The position numbers and the translations under genes are program-made. A DNA stretch of 19,237 bases from NCBI GenBank assembly GCA_023434145.1, contig JAEYTI010000367.1, positions 1-19,237 on the forward strand. Reading direction: 5' to 3'. Positions 7,525 to 14,151 of this stretch are shown piece after piece. The DNA is from Chloroflexota bacterium. Its GTDB lineage: Bacteria; Chloroflexota; Anaerolineae; Anaerolineales; Anaerolineaceae. The notes below the pieces were generated by a model. The model was not told the origin of the DNA. It saw only the letters and a program-made list of their open reading frames with translations, and searched no databases. The stretch's first letter is position 1; each line of letters opens with the position of its first letter.

Positions 7525-8283
7525 TTATGGATGATCGGAGATGGACTGCCTGCGCAGTATTGGAATGAGCGCGTTGATCAGTGCCACCATCAGTAGAAGG
7601 CCGAGGGATCCGGTGGCGAACCAGGCATCCAGGCGCAGTCCTTGCCATGTGGGGGCAGGGTCCGCGCGGAGCAGTGAGGCACCCAACTGTACGAGCAGCA
7701 GACCGCCGACTGCCAGGAGTGAGAGCCCACCGGGACGGCGTTTCGGGCGGAGACGCAGCTCCAGTAGGGCGAAATATGCCAGCAGTGCTAGCGCAGCGAG
7801 GATCTGCACGGGCATGCGCGGGAAGAATGCCCCGGTTTCATCCAGGCTGGGCACGCCCCACCAATCACCAGCGGGCAAGGCAGCCCCATAGGCCGCGCCA
7901 ATCTGCCAGCAGCCTAACCATGCGGTGATCGCTACAGGAGGAAGGAGCGGGTACAGGCGATCTGCGAGCCAACCAAGCGGAACGCGCCGCCCACTGGGGG
8001 TAGTGAACGCCGGGGCAATGGCAGCCAGGGCCACAGCAGCCCCAGCCAGGGCGCCAGGCCATGAAAGCCCGCCCTGCCATAGCAGGAACGCTTCAAAAGG
8101 CTGGGCGCGAAAGTAAGCGTTATTGGCGGCGACGTAGCCGATCCGCGCTCCTAGCAGGGCAGCCAGCAGGATGAGCAGGGCTGTGTTGAGCAGCGCGCCA
8201 GAGAGACGCACAGGCGCAAGCCGCCAGACTCGCCATAAACCCATCGCGGACCCAAGCCCAACCAACACGGTAAAAGCGTTCAC
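7525..8283 (-). CDS. Lgt-like multi-pass membrane protein, probably catalytically inactive
   Basis: A 252-residue, strongly hydrophobic protein with about seven membrane segments. The pattern GARIGYV (45-51), LLWQGGLSWPGALAG (67-81), ADRLYPLLPP (107-116), a WLGCWQIGAAYG segment (122-133) and RMPVQIL (156-162) follows the prolipoprotein diacylglyceryl transferase (Lgt) fold motif by motif. The residues I recall as essential in Lgt are changed. The histidine of the SFHGG motif is P76, the arginine and asparagine of GRIGNF are W122 and C125, and the glutamate of that block is alanine. A true Lgt function is therefore doubtful. The start is GTG at 8281-8283 with AGGGG just upstream. It precedes the CN-hydrolase and nadE by 29 nt in the same direction and is probably co-transcribed. 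Its role there is unclear. Confidence 0.65.
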   Translation of the reverse strand: MNAFTVLVGLGSAMGLWRVWRLAPVRLSGALLNTALLILLAALLGARIGYVAANNAYFRAQPFEAFLLWQGGLSWPGALAGAAVALAAIAPAFTTPSGRRVPLGWLADRLYPLLPPVAITAWLGCWQIGAAYGAALPAGDWWGVPSLDETGAFFPRMPVQILAALALLAYFALLELRLRPKRRPGGLSLLAVGGLLLVQLGASLLRADPAPTWQGLRLDAWFATGSLGLLLMVALINALIPILRRQSISDHP

Positions 8284-8315
8284 AATCCCCTGCTTATGCT
8301 CCTGGTGGATATATC

Positions 8316-8359
8316 ACACATCCTGCTGGCGAAACAAAGAGTGAGCGAGCAGGATGTGT
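8316..8359. repeat. Intergenic hairpin (12-bp arms)
   Basis: ACACATCCTGCT (8316-8327) pairs perfectly with AGCAGGATGTGT (8348-8359) across a 20-nt loop. It lies in the 105-nt gap between the FtsX-type permease stop and the Lgt-like start, both on the minus strand. No T-run follows in either direction. It may mark the transcript boundary between the ABC operon and the lgt-like/nadE operon. Confidence 0.6.
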
Positions 8360-8388
8360 AACATGGTTCGGGATAATCATACCATAGG

Positions 8389-9714
8389 CTATTCGTACTT
8401 CAGCGCAATCACCGGCACGAGGGTGGCGGCGCGCAGGGCCGGGTACAGCCCCGAGAGCAGCCCAATCAGCGTGGCAAAGAGCACAGCGAATGCGGGCAGC
8501 CAGACGGGCGTGTATACAGCGGCTTCGGGGGGCGGGCTGCCCATCTGCGCCGCTTGCGAGGCCAGGTACGGCAGCGTAACCACGTTCACTGCCAGGCCGG
8601 CCAGCCAGCCCACAGCCAACCCGCCGATCCCGCCGATGAGCCCAATACCGGCGGCTTCGCCGAGAAAGATGCTGAGCACGTCGCGGTTGGTGGCACCAAT
8701 GGCCTTCATCAGGCCAATTTCACGCGTGCGTTCCAGGATGGCCATGGTCATGGTGTTGGCGATGCCGATAGCGGCTACCAGCAGGGCTACCGCGCCTACG
8801 CCGCCGAAGATGATCTGCACGATGGTATAGAAGTTGCTGATGCCCTGCACGTACTCCTGCGGGGTGTAGGCCATGTAGCCCAAGTCATTGATCTGGTCGG
8901 CAACAGTCATGACGTTGTCTACGTCGGAGACTTTGACGGTCAGGTTGTCGTAGCCATCGCGGCTGCGATTAATGCGCTTGCCGTTCACCCACTCGTTCCA
9001 GGCGGTTACGTCGCTCATGTGGACGAACATGGAATAATCGCCTTCGTTGCGCGACTCTTTGAGGATGCCTACCACGCGCAGAATGAAGGTTTTATTCACT
9101 TCGGTGCCGTCCTGAGACCATCGCGTTATCGTCAGGCGCACCTGTTTGTCGAGTAGATCGGGCGGCTCTGGCGGCTCCTGGCCTGGGCGAGCCTTAGGAT
9201 CATAAAATTGGCGCAGAAGCGGTTCGCCCATGATCACGGTACCTTTTTCGAGCGTTCCTACGCCTTCTTTGAGCTTAAAGCCCATTTCAGAAACGTCCTT
9301 CACACCGATACCGGTTATCATGGGGTAGTTCTCTAGCCTGCCGTAGCGCATAATACCCATGGCTTTCAGGCCGTCTTTCGGGATCACAGCGGAAACGTTG
9401 GGCAGGGCGGCGATCTCCGCGATATTGGGATCGGTCAGCATCTTTATCGTCGGCGTTTGGCTGGAACCTCCACCTCCGCCCCCGCCACCTGGCCCCATGT
9501 ACATATCTTCGTAGCGTGGCATGACCTCTATGGCTGAAAGATCAGCAATACCGGCAAGGTTGTTGGTGGCGCTGCGCTGCAAGCCGTTCACCAGCGAAAC
9601 GAGGATTACCACCGATGCCGTGCCGATCACCACGCCGATGGCGGTTAGCGCAACCCGGCCTTTGCGGCGGTTGATATTATAGAAGATCAGGCTGATTAGA
9701 TCGGTGATGCGCAT
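8389..9714 (-). CDS. MacB/FtsX-type ABC transporter permease
   Basis: A 441-residue integral membrane subunit with the four-helix MacB/FtsX topology: one N-terminal helix (~20-45, LTAIGVVIGTASVVILVSL), a large extracytoplasmic domain (~50-295) and three C-terminal helices (~300-325, ~350-380, ~405-430). Hallmarks are the conserved TREIGLMKAIGATNRDVLSIFL segment and the final PALRAATLVPVIALKYE. In this class the permease does not pump substrate through itself but transmits ATPase motion to outer partners. A run of eight glycines (~76-83, DNA 9467-9490) interrupts the start of the extracytoplasmic domain and is unusual. The gene follows the CARDB protein by 6 nt and the ATPase lies just upstream of that, so the three form one unit. 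The transported substrate cannot be deduced. Confidence 0.92.
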   Translation of the reverse strand: MRITDLISLIFYNINRRKGRVALTAIGVVIGTASVVILVSLVNGLQRSATNNLAGIADLSAIEVMPRYEDMYMGPGGGGGGGGSSQTPTIKMLTDPNIAEIAALPNVSAVIPKDGLKAMGIMRYGRLENYPMITGIGVKDVSEMGFKLKEGVGTLEKGTVIMGEPLLRQFYDPKARPGQEPPEPPDLLDKQVRLTITRWSQDGTEVNKTFILRVVGILKESRNEGDYSMFVHMSDVTAWNEWVNGKRINRSRDGYDNLTVKVSDVDNVMTVADQINDLGYMAYTPQEYVQGISNFYTIVQIIFGGVGAVALLVAAIGIANTMTMAILERTREIGLMKAIGATNRDVLSIFLGEAAGIGLIGGIGGLAVGWLAGLAVNVVTLPYLASQAAQMGSPPPEAAVYTPVWLPAFAVLFATLIGLLSGLYPALRAATLVPVIALKYE

Positions 9715-9720
9715 TTTGGG

Positions 9721-11265
9721 TTATCCCCTGCCGGCCGGGCTTACGGGCTCCGGAAGTGGCTCGCCCTCCGGCATTTCGCCGGGCATGGGCTGGTTCGTAG
9801 GCGGTGCGCTGTCCAGGCCGAACAGGCCCTTGAAGAAACGCGTGACTTTCTGCCACAAGGTCTCTTCCACGGCGATACCATCCACCGGCATCCCATCGGG
9901 ACCCATTCCGGGGTCCATATTTTCGCCGGGCATACCGCCAGGCATGCCTTCTCCTGGCATCCCGCCGGGTATGCCGTCCATGCCTTCCATCACTTCGATA
10001 TCCATCGTTTGGGTAATGGTGCGGGCCTGGTTGAAATCATCGGTATAGTTAATGTTGATGGTGATCTGCGCGGGGCCGGAAGCCTGCGGAATGTACATCA
10101 CGTCCAACGGGAAGTAGCCGCCGGCATCCAGCGTGCCGACCAGGGTGGTGTTGTTCTGTAACTCAGCATTCTCAGCGGTAATGGTCATGTTGCCCAGCAC
10201 GGTCACCTTGCGGCCCAGGTTAACCACCTGAATGGGCAGCATGTTGGGCTGCATCGCCATAATGGGGCCGGGGTCGCGGTAGTAGTTCACTTCAATCTGC
10301 GGGAGCTGGAACACCAGCATGGTGATCACCTGGTCATCGACCTGGCGATTGCCTTTTGCGTCTGTATAAACAAAAGAGACTTTCAACGCATACGCGCCCG
10401 GATTGGCGCTGACGTTGACGATCAGTTTTTGGCTGGTAGAAGCCGCTCCTCCAGTGGCGATATCACCCAGGAACTGTACGTTGGAAGATTCCAGCGGCGC
10501 AAAAACAGAGAGGTCTGCCGAAGCGCCGGAAATACCACCGGGTTGGGGAGTGCCATCTGGCCCAAGGCCGCCGGAACTTCCGCCGCCCAGGATCATGGAG
10601 ACGTTGCGGGCGTCGCCGTTACCCAGGTTGATCACATCCATCTGTAGCGTGAAGATTGAGCCGGGTTGGAGCGGGTCGACGTCGGTGCGGTACCCGGTGA
10701 TACCCAACTGCGCGCGCGGCATTGCCGTGACGGTGGGCGTGGGTGTGGGCGACTTTACGACAGCAGACCAGCCCAGCACGGGGATAGTGATGATGAAGGA
10801 TTCGGTATATGTTCCGCCGTCTTCGTCGTTATAGCTCAACTGAACAGTCACTGTACCGTTGGTTTTGCCCCACAGGTCGGTACTGGCAATAAGCGGCTGG
10901 GTAATTTCGTCGGCCGAGGTTTCGCCTGCCAGATCTATCTTTGCGTAGACGCCGCCGGTCTCCTTAGGAAGAAAGTCTGTGCCGGAGAAATTGAAGATCA
11001 GATTTCGGGCGACAACCTTGCCTATATTTCGCACCGAGAGGAACAGAGTGAAGGATTGCCCGGGCGCAACTGTGTCTTGATCGAGATAATACGATTCGAT
11101 CACGATCAGCGGGCGATCCACCTCAACGGGGCCCTCTTGTGTGACAGGGAGCGGAGAAGGCACCTGTGTAGGCACGGGATCCTGCGCATTGGCCGGGCCA
11201 GGTGGCAATCCCAGGCCAACCATCAGGAGTGCGGTGATCACGATGAATAAAATGCGAGACTTCAT
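9721..11265 (-). CDS. Secreted CARDB/S-layer-like repeat protein of an ABC operon
   Basis: A 514-residue exported protein. MKSRILFIVITALLMVGLGL is a signal peptide, with likely cleavage after PANA (~27). Several immunoglobulin-like segments of CARDB/NEW3 type follow, each with the pattern 'G..F.L...V.N.G...A.N' (about 60-160, 190-325 and 330-430). A Gly/Met/Pro-rich run of GGMPGE-like repeats (~430-470) precedes a short amphipathic helix (WQKVTRFFKGLFGLD) and a proline-rich tail. Two starts are possible. The ATG at 11280 overlaps the upstream ATPase stop (ATGA), while the ATG at 11265, chosen here, has GAGGA at proper spacing and starts exactly at the signal peptide. It lies between the ATPase and permease genes, where a MacA-type adaptor would sit in Gram-negative systems. 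Similar CARDB/COG1361 proteins accompany MacB-type transporters in archaea (recalled). An extracytoplasmic partner role is inferred. Confidence 0.8.
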   Translation of the reverse strand: MKSRILFIVITALLMVGLGLPPGPANAQDPVPTQVPSPLPVTQEGPVEVDRPLIVIESYYLDQDTVAPGQSFTLFLSVRNIGKVVARNLIFNFSGTDFLPKETGGVYAKIDLAGETSADEITQPLIASTDLWGKTNGTVTVQLSYNDEDGGTYTESFIITIPVLGWSAVVKSPTPTPTVTAMPRAQLGITGYRTDVDPLQPGSIFTLQMDVINLGNGDARNVSMILGGGSSGGLGPDGTPQPGGISGASADLSVFAPLESSNVQFLGDIATGGAASTSQKLIVNVSANPGAYALKVSFVYTDAKGNRQVDDQVITMLVFQLPQIEVNYYRDPGPIMAMQPNMLPIQVVNLGRKVTVLGNMTITAENAELQNNTTLVGTLDAGGYFPLDVMYIPQASGPAQITININYTDDFNQARTITQTMDIEVMEGMDGIPGGMPGEGMPGGMPGENMDPGMGPDGMPVDGIAVEETLWQKVTRFFKGLFGLDSAPPTNQPMPGEMPEGEPLPEPVSPAGRG

Positions 11266-11276
11266 AGTACGGTTCC

Positions 11277-12005
11277 TCATTGTTCGGTAACTTCCACTTG
11301 TGGAATGGTGGACTGCTCAAAGGCTTCTTTGGTGACCAGCTTCCCGTCCAAAATGTACAGGTTGTGCGTGGCAAAGTGCGCCATACGCGCATCGTGGGTG
11401 ACGACCAGCACGGTGCGGCCGGATTTATGCAGCTCGGAGAGCATCTGCATGACGGTGAAACCGGTAGCGGTGTCGAGGTTGCCGGTAGGCTCATCTGCCA
11501 GAATAATGGGCGGGTTGTTGATCAATGCGCGGGCGATTGCCACACGCTGCTGCTGGCCGCCCGACATCTCAGTGGGGCGGTGCCTGACAAATTTCTCCAG
11601 CCCCACCTGTTGGAGCAGATCCATAGCCCGCTTATGACGTTCGCGGCCGCCAATTTTCATAAAGCGCATGGGGAAAGCAACATTTTCTAGTGCGGTCATG
11701 CTGGAGACGAGATTGAATTGCTGAAAAACAAAGCCGAGCATATTGCGGCGATAGATTGCCAGCGAATTTTCGTCCAGGGTGTTCAAATCCTGGTTGCGAA
11801 CGATAATCTGCCCGCTCGTGGGGCGATCCAGGCCGCCAAGCAGGTAGAGCATGGTGCTCTTGCCCGACCCCGATGGCCCCATGATGACAGTGAAGGAGTG
11901 CTCGGGGATTTCGAGGTCGACACCTGCCAGCGCATGCACCCGGGCGCGCCCCATCTGGAATACTTTTCGGAGCTGCTGGATGCGGATCAAGGGTAGATCT
12001 TCCAT
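11277..12005 (-). CDS. MacB/LolD-type ABC transporter ATP-binding protein
   Basis: A 242-residue cytoplasmic ATPase energising the FtsX-type permease two genes downstream. Motifs: Walker A GPSGSGKST, Q-loop GFVFQQFNLV, signature MSGGQQQRVAIARAL, Walker B IILADEPTGNLD and switch histidine VVTHD. The NLDTATG segment after Walker B is typical of the LolD/MacB/FtsE group. The open frame extends upstream to 12242, but the conserved N-terminus begins at MEDLPLIRIQQLRKVF, so the ATG at 12003-12005 is preferred. Only a weak GGAT-like ribosome site precedes it. The stop overlaps the alternative first ATG of the CARDB gene. Upstream, 62 nt away, is a Yip1-like membrane protein on the same strand. Confidence 0.94.
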   Translation of the reverse strand: MEDLPLIRIQQLRKVFQMGRARVHALAGVDLEIPEHSFTVIMGPSGSGKSTMLYLLGGLDRPTSGQIIVRNQDLNTLDENSLAIYRRNMLGFVFQQFNLVSSMTALENVAFPMRFMKIGGRERHKRAMDLLQQVGLEKFVRHRPTEMSGGQQQRVAIARALINNPPIILADEPTGNLDTATGFTVMQMLSELHKSGRTVLVVTHDARMAHFATHNLYILDGKLVTKEAFEQSTIPQVEVTEQ

Positions 12006-12067
12006 GAATATCCAATCCCATTCCCGCCCACTGACAATTTGTAGCAGGCGAGTATGAAAAGAAGGCT

Positions 12068-12856
12068 TTAAAAGAAGAACGGCTGAGAGACGTTCAGGTC
12101 GCCGAGTTGCGCCATCAGGAAACCGGGCAGCGCCGAAACCGCTAGCAGGAACAACACAGAGATAATCACACCCGTGAATGCTTTGCCTCTGGTGAGGCCC
12201 GAGGTAGAAGCAGAGCCGAACCACAGCAGCAAGATTTGCCAAAGCAGGTAGATATCAACCATGCCGAGCAAGATTTGCAAGAACAGCAGCCCGCCTTTTG
12301 CGTCTTGGGCGAGAAATCCCGAGAGGCCGGGACTGGCAATGAGCTGCCGGGTGGCAAGCATGGCGATGATCTGCACGATGAGGCGAAGGGCGAGCGGCAG
12401 GCTGGCCCAGGCGGCGATGTTATAGAGTGTAGTGTTGGTGCTGCGGCTGCCCAGCATGGTGAGGATCAGGTGGAGAATGCTGCCAAGCAAAAACCAGCCG
12501 AACCATAACCCAACAAGGCTGCCAATAGCGGGGAATAGATGCGTGCGCACCGGCTCTGCGGCGGACTGCTGGGCCGTCATCCACTGCTGCTGCTGCTCAG
12601 GTGACATCCATTCAAAACTGGGCGGCGGTTCGATCTGCGCGTTTAGGGCAGCTTCTTTGCGCATCGGTCCGGCTACCAGAACAAATGCCACTGTCAGCAA
12701 GGTGAGCAGCAGCATGGGGATGATCCAGGCAGAACGATCTTCGCTGGCGATCTCGTGCATGGCACGCCTGGGGCGAATAAAGGTGTTTAGCAGCCATGAA
12801 TACTGCCGTTTGCGCGCGACGGGAGCGCTGAGGTCAAGTTCTTCGACTTCTACCAT
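12068..12856 (-). CDS. Yip1-family-like membrane protein
   Basis: A 262-residue membrane protein. A ~50-residue cytoplasmic N-terminus ending in TFIRPRRAMHEIA precedes about five membrane segments (IIPMLLLTLLTVAFVLV, LVGLWFGWFLLGSILHLIL, a WASLPLALRLIVQIIAML segment, ILLGMVDIYLLWQILLLWF and ISVLFLLAVSALPG). The 'F.RP...M..I...' entry and the W.SLPL helix fit the Yip1 domain family, whose bacterial members have no agreed function. The frame opens at a TTG at 12889, but the ATG at 12854-12856 has GAGGA 8 nt upstream and is chosen. As first gene of the minus-strand run ending in the FtsX permease, it may be an accessory membrane subunit (inference from position). Confidence 0.75.
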   Translation of the reverse strand: MVEVEELDLSAPVARKRQYSWLLNTFIRPRRAMHEIASEDRSAWIIPMLLLTLLTVAFVLVAGPMRKEAALNAQIEPPPSFEWMSPEQQQQWMTAQQSAAEPVRTHLFPAIGSLVGLWFGWFLLGSILHLILTMLGSRSTNTTLYNIAAWASLPLALRLIVQIIAMLATRQLIASPGLSGFLAQDAKGGLLFLQILLGMVDIYLLWQILLLWFGSASTSGLTRGKAFTGVIISVLFLLAVSALPGFLMAQLGDLNVSQPFFF

Positions 12857-13031
12857 AGGGGTGTTCCTCAGAGATAGGGTATCGAGCAAAGTGATGTCTT
12901 CGAACGAAATGTAGTTCCAACCGAAAACGGATTTCCAGAGGAAATCATTTATATGACGAAACTAGGAGCGTAAAAGTTCCTGGCTGTCATAATGATTTTC
13001 GATATCTACTCAGCCTGACATGGGTTTTTGT

Positions 13032-13074
13032 GTGTTTGGTGAGGGTGTTGCATAGCAACACCCTCACCAAACAC
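13032..13074. repeat. Long perfect palindrome (20-bp arms, ATA spacer)
   Basis: GTGTTTGGTGAGGGTGTTGC (13032-13051) is exactly complementary to 13055-13074 around ATA. It sits between two divergent genes, inside neither candidate promoter, and no T-run follows on either strand. It shares the layout of the other palindromes in this window (perfect arms, 3-nt spacer) but not their sequence. Confidence 0.9.
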
Positions 13075-13151
13075 TCCTTGAGGCTTATATTGAGCGAAGA
13101 TTTTCCGGAAAAAGAATCGGGAAACAAATAGGTTGTTTGTATTCGGAGGGT

Positions 13152-13157
13152 TATAAT
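13152..13157 (+). promoter_or_regulatory. Candidate -10 element of the HicB-DinB gene
   Basis: A consensus TATAAT overlaps an in-frame ATG at 13156 that should not be the start. No good -35 is seen at 16-18 bp. The predicted start near 13164 leaves a ~30-nt leader containing GAGGAGG before the ATG at 13195. Confidence 0.45.
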
Positions 13158-13194
13158 GGGTCAGATCCCGAGCTGGACTGAGGAGGCACCCGCA

Positions 13195-13896
13195 ATGCGA
13201 GTAAAAGTAGGGCTGGAATTGGAATCGGAAACCCGCGCGCTGGCCTGGGCGCTGGATTTTCCGGGTTGCTTTGCCTATGGAAAGGATGGGCCAGAAGCGG
13301 TATTCGGAATGGCTCAGGCGATGGTGGCATACACGCAGTGGGTTGAACGACACGGCGGGAGCCTGGAAATGGAAAATTTCGACCTGCGGCTGGTGGATAC
13401 GTGGCAAGTGTACAACATCAATGAGGAATATGATGAAGCAAAGGAAGGAATCGAGGTAAATGCCTGGTTCCTGCACGATTGGAAGCCATTAACGGAACAA
13501 GAAGTGAAGCGCGGGCTGGAGTTGCTGCGCTGGAGCCGCGAAGATCTGCTGGTGGTTGCGGGAGCAGTCTCGGAGGAGATTCTGGATCGCGCCTACCCGG
13601 GGGAGCGGTGGAGCATCCGCGGGGTGCTGGAGCACATCGGCGGGGCTGAGTGGTGGTACATGAACCGGCTGGGGGCGGGTGGCCCGCGCGATGCGCTGCC
13701 TAAAGACGTTTGGGGATTGTTAGGGGCAGTACGCGAACAACTTATCGGAACGCTGCCCGGATGGGTGGGGCTCAAGCAGGTAATGGGTATTGAGGGCGAG
13801 TTTTGGAGCCCGCGTAAGGTGCTCCGGCGCGCGCTGTGGCACGAGATCGATCATCGAGAGCACATCCGCAAATTACTGACCTTACAAAATAAATGA
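13195..13896 (+). CDS. HicB-like domain fused to a DinB-family domain
   Basis: A 233-residue protein of two parts. Residues 1-~85 resemble HicB-type antitoxin folds: a short beta-strand start MRVKVGLELES, then ALDFPGCFAYGKDGPEAV, matching the 'D.PGC...G.t.eeA' pattern. Residues ~95-233 form a DinB/YfiT-like four-helix bundle with candidate metal ligands H147 (VLEHIGGAEWWY) and the HxxxH pair H216/H220 (ALWHEIDHREH). DinB-family enzymes include thiol-dependent transferases, but most members are uncharacterised. No HicA partner gene is adjacent, so a toxin-antitoxin role is not supported. The frame opens at an ATG at 13156, but that lies in the -10 element. The ATG at 13195 has a GAGGAGG ribosome site. 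No terminator is seen before the next gene's promoter. Confidence 0.8.
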   Translation: MRVKVGLELESETRALAWALDFPGCFAYGKDGPEAVFGMAQAMVAYTQWVERHGGSLEMENFDLRLVDTWQVYNINEEYDEAKEGIEVNAWFLHDWKPLTEQEVKRGLELLRWSREDLLVVAGAVSEEILDRAYPGERWSIRGVLEHIGGAEWWYMNRLGAGGPRDALPKDVWGLLGAVREQLIGTLPGWVGLKQVMGIEGEFWSPRKVLRRALWHEIDHREHIRKLLTLQNK

Positions 13897-13921
13897 TTCA
13901 TTAAGAACTGTTATTTCAGTA

Positions 13922-13950
13922 TTGACTGTAAAGACAAAAAGAACTATAAT
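13922..13950 (+). promoter_or_regulatory. Consensus sigma-70-type promoter of the regulator/exporter operon
   Basis: TTGACT (13922-13927) and TATAAT (13945-13950) are separated by exactly 17 bp, the best plus-strand promoter in the window. Transcription should start near 13957, at the edge of an operator-like dyad, and yields a long leader of about 195 nt before the regulator ATG. Confidence 0.75.
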
Positions 13951-13955
13951 AACGG

Positions 13956-13975
13956 TACGTCTTGTAATAGACGTA
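13956..13975. promoter_or_regulatory. Operator-like inverted repeat at the transcription start
   Basis: TACGTCT-N6-AGACGTA is a perfect 7-bp dyad over 20 bp, starting 5 bp after the -10 hexamer and covering the predicted +1. Size and symmetry suit a dimeric winged-helix repressor such as the GbsR/MarR-type protein encoded just downstream. Autorepression is inferred. I saw no second copy in the window. Confidence 0.55.
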
Positions 13976-13994
13976 TTGTTTTTCGCTCAATATA

Positions 13995-14063
13995 GATTTC
14001 AAGGAGTTTTTGGTATGTTGGGGTGGTTTCACCACCCCAACATACCAAAAACTCCTTGAAATC
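13995..14063 (+). repeat. 33-bp perfect hairpin in the regulator mRNA leader
   Basis: Arms 13995-14027 and 14031-14063 (beginning GATTTCAAGGAGTTTTTGG) are exactly complementary over 33 bp around TTC. It is the longest palindrome in the window and lies inside the predicted 5' leader, ~38 nt after the start site and ~89 nt before the regulator ATG. It would form a very stable RNA hairpin. A T8 tract occurs only ~15 nt after it, which is poorly placed for intrinsic termination. It contains an AAGGAG sequence sequestered in the stem. Confidence 0.92.
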
Positions 14064-14151
14064 CGATATGAGCCTTGTTTTTTTATTGAGAAACCGGGTT
14101 TCCCGGCGGACCAATAAGAATCTGCCGCTGCTGGATAAGGAGCATTTTCGC

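Larger units (their letters stand above)
12857..13194. other. Divergent intergenic region between the Yip1-like and DinB-fusion genes
   Basis: This 338-nt gap holds no gene. Toward the minus strand there is a weak -10-like TATAAA (12948-12953) for the Yip1/ABC operon and a small dyad, GATTTCC-AGA-GGAAATC (12930-12946). In the middle is the 20-bp palindrome at 13032-13074. Toward the plus strand is a perfect TATAAT at 13152-13157. Minus-strand open frames across the gap are shadows caused by the palindrome and neighbouring gene. Confidence 0.6.

Noticed and set aside
9920..9990. Short degenerate repeats in DNA encoding GGMPGE units, considered as a tandem-repeat element or CRISPR-like array
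   Set aside because: They are codon-level repeats within the CARDB gene's Gly/Met/Pro-rich region, with no spacers or repeat-length regularity.
13195..13450. HicAB toxin-antitoxin system
   Set aside because: Only a HicB-like domain is present, fused to DinB. No HicA-type double-stranded-RNA-binding toxin gene is found on either side.
13006..13476. Minus-strand open frame of 156 codons overlapping the DinB-fusion gene
   Set aside because: It overlaps a gene with clear domains and ribosome site, spans a palindrome, and shows no family resemblance.
13995..14085. Intrinsic terminator formed by the 33-bp hairpin and the downstream T8 tract
   Set aside because: The T-tract begins about 14 nt after the stem, too far for a standard intrinsic terminator, and the hairpin lies upstream of the gene it would silence. 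Regulation by it remains possible but is not shown.
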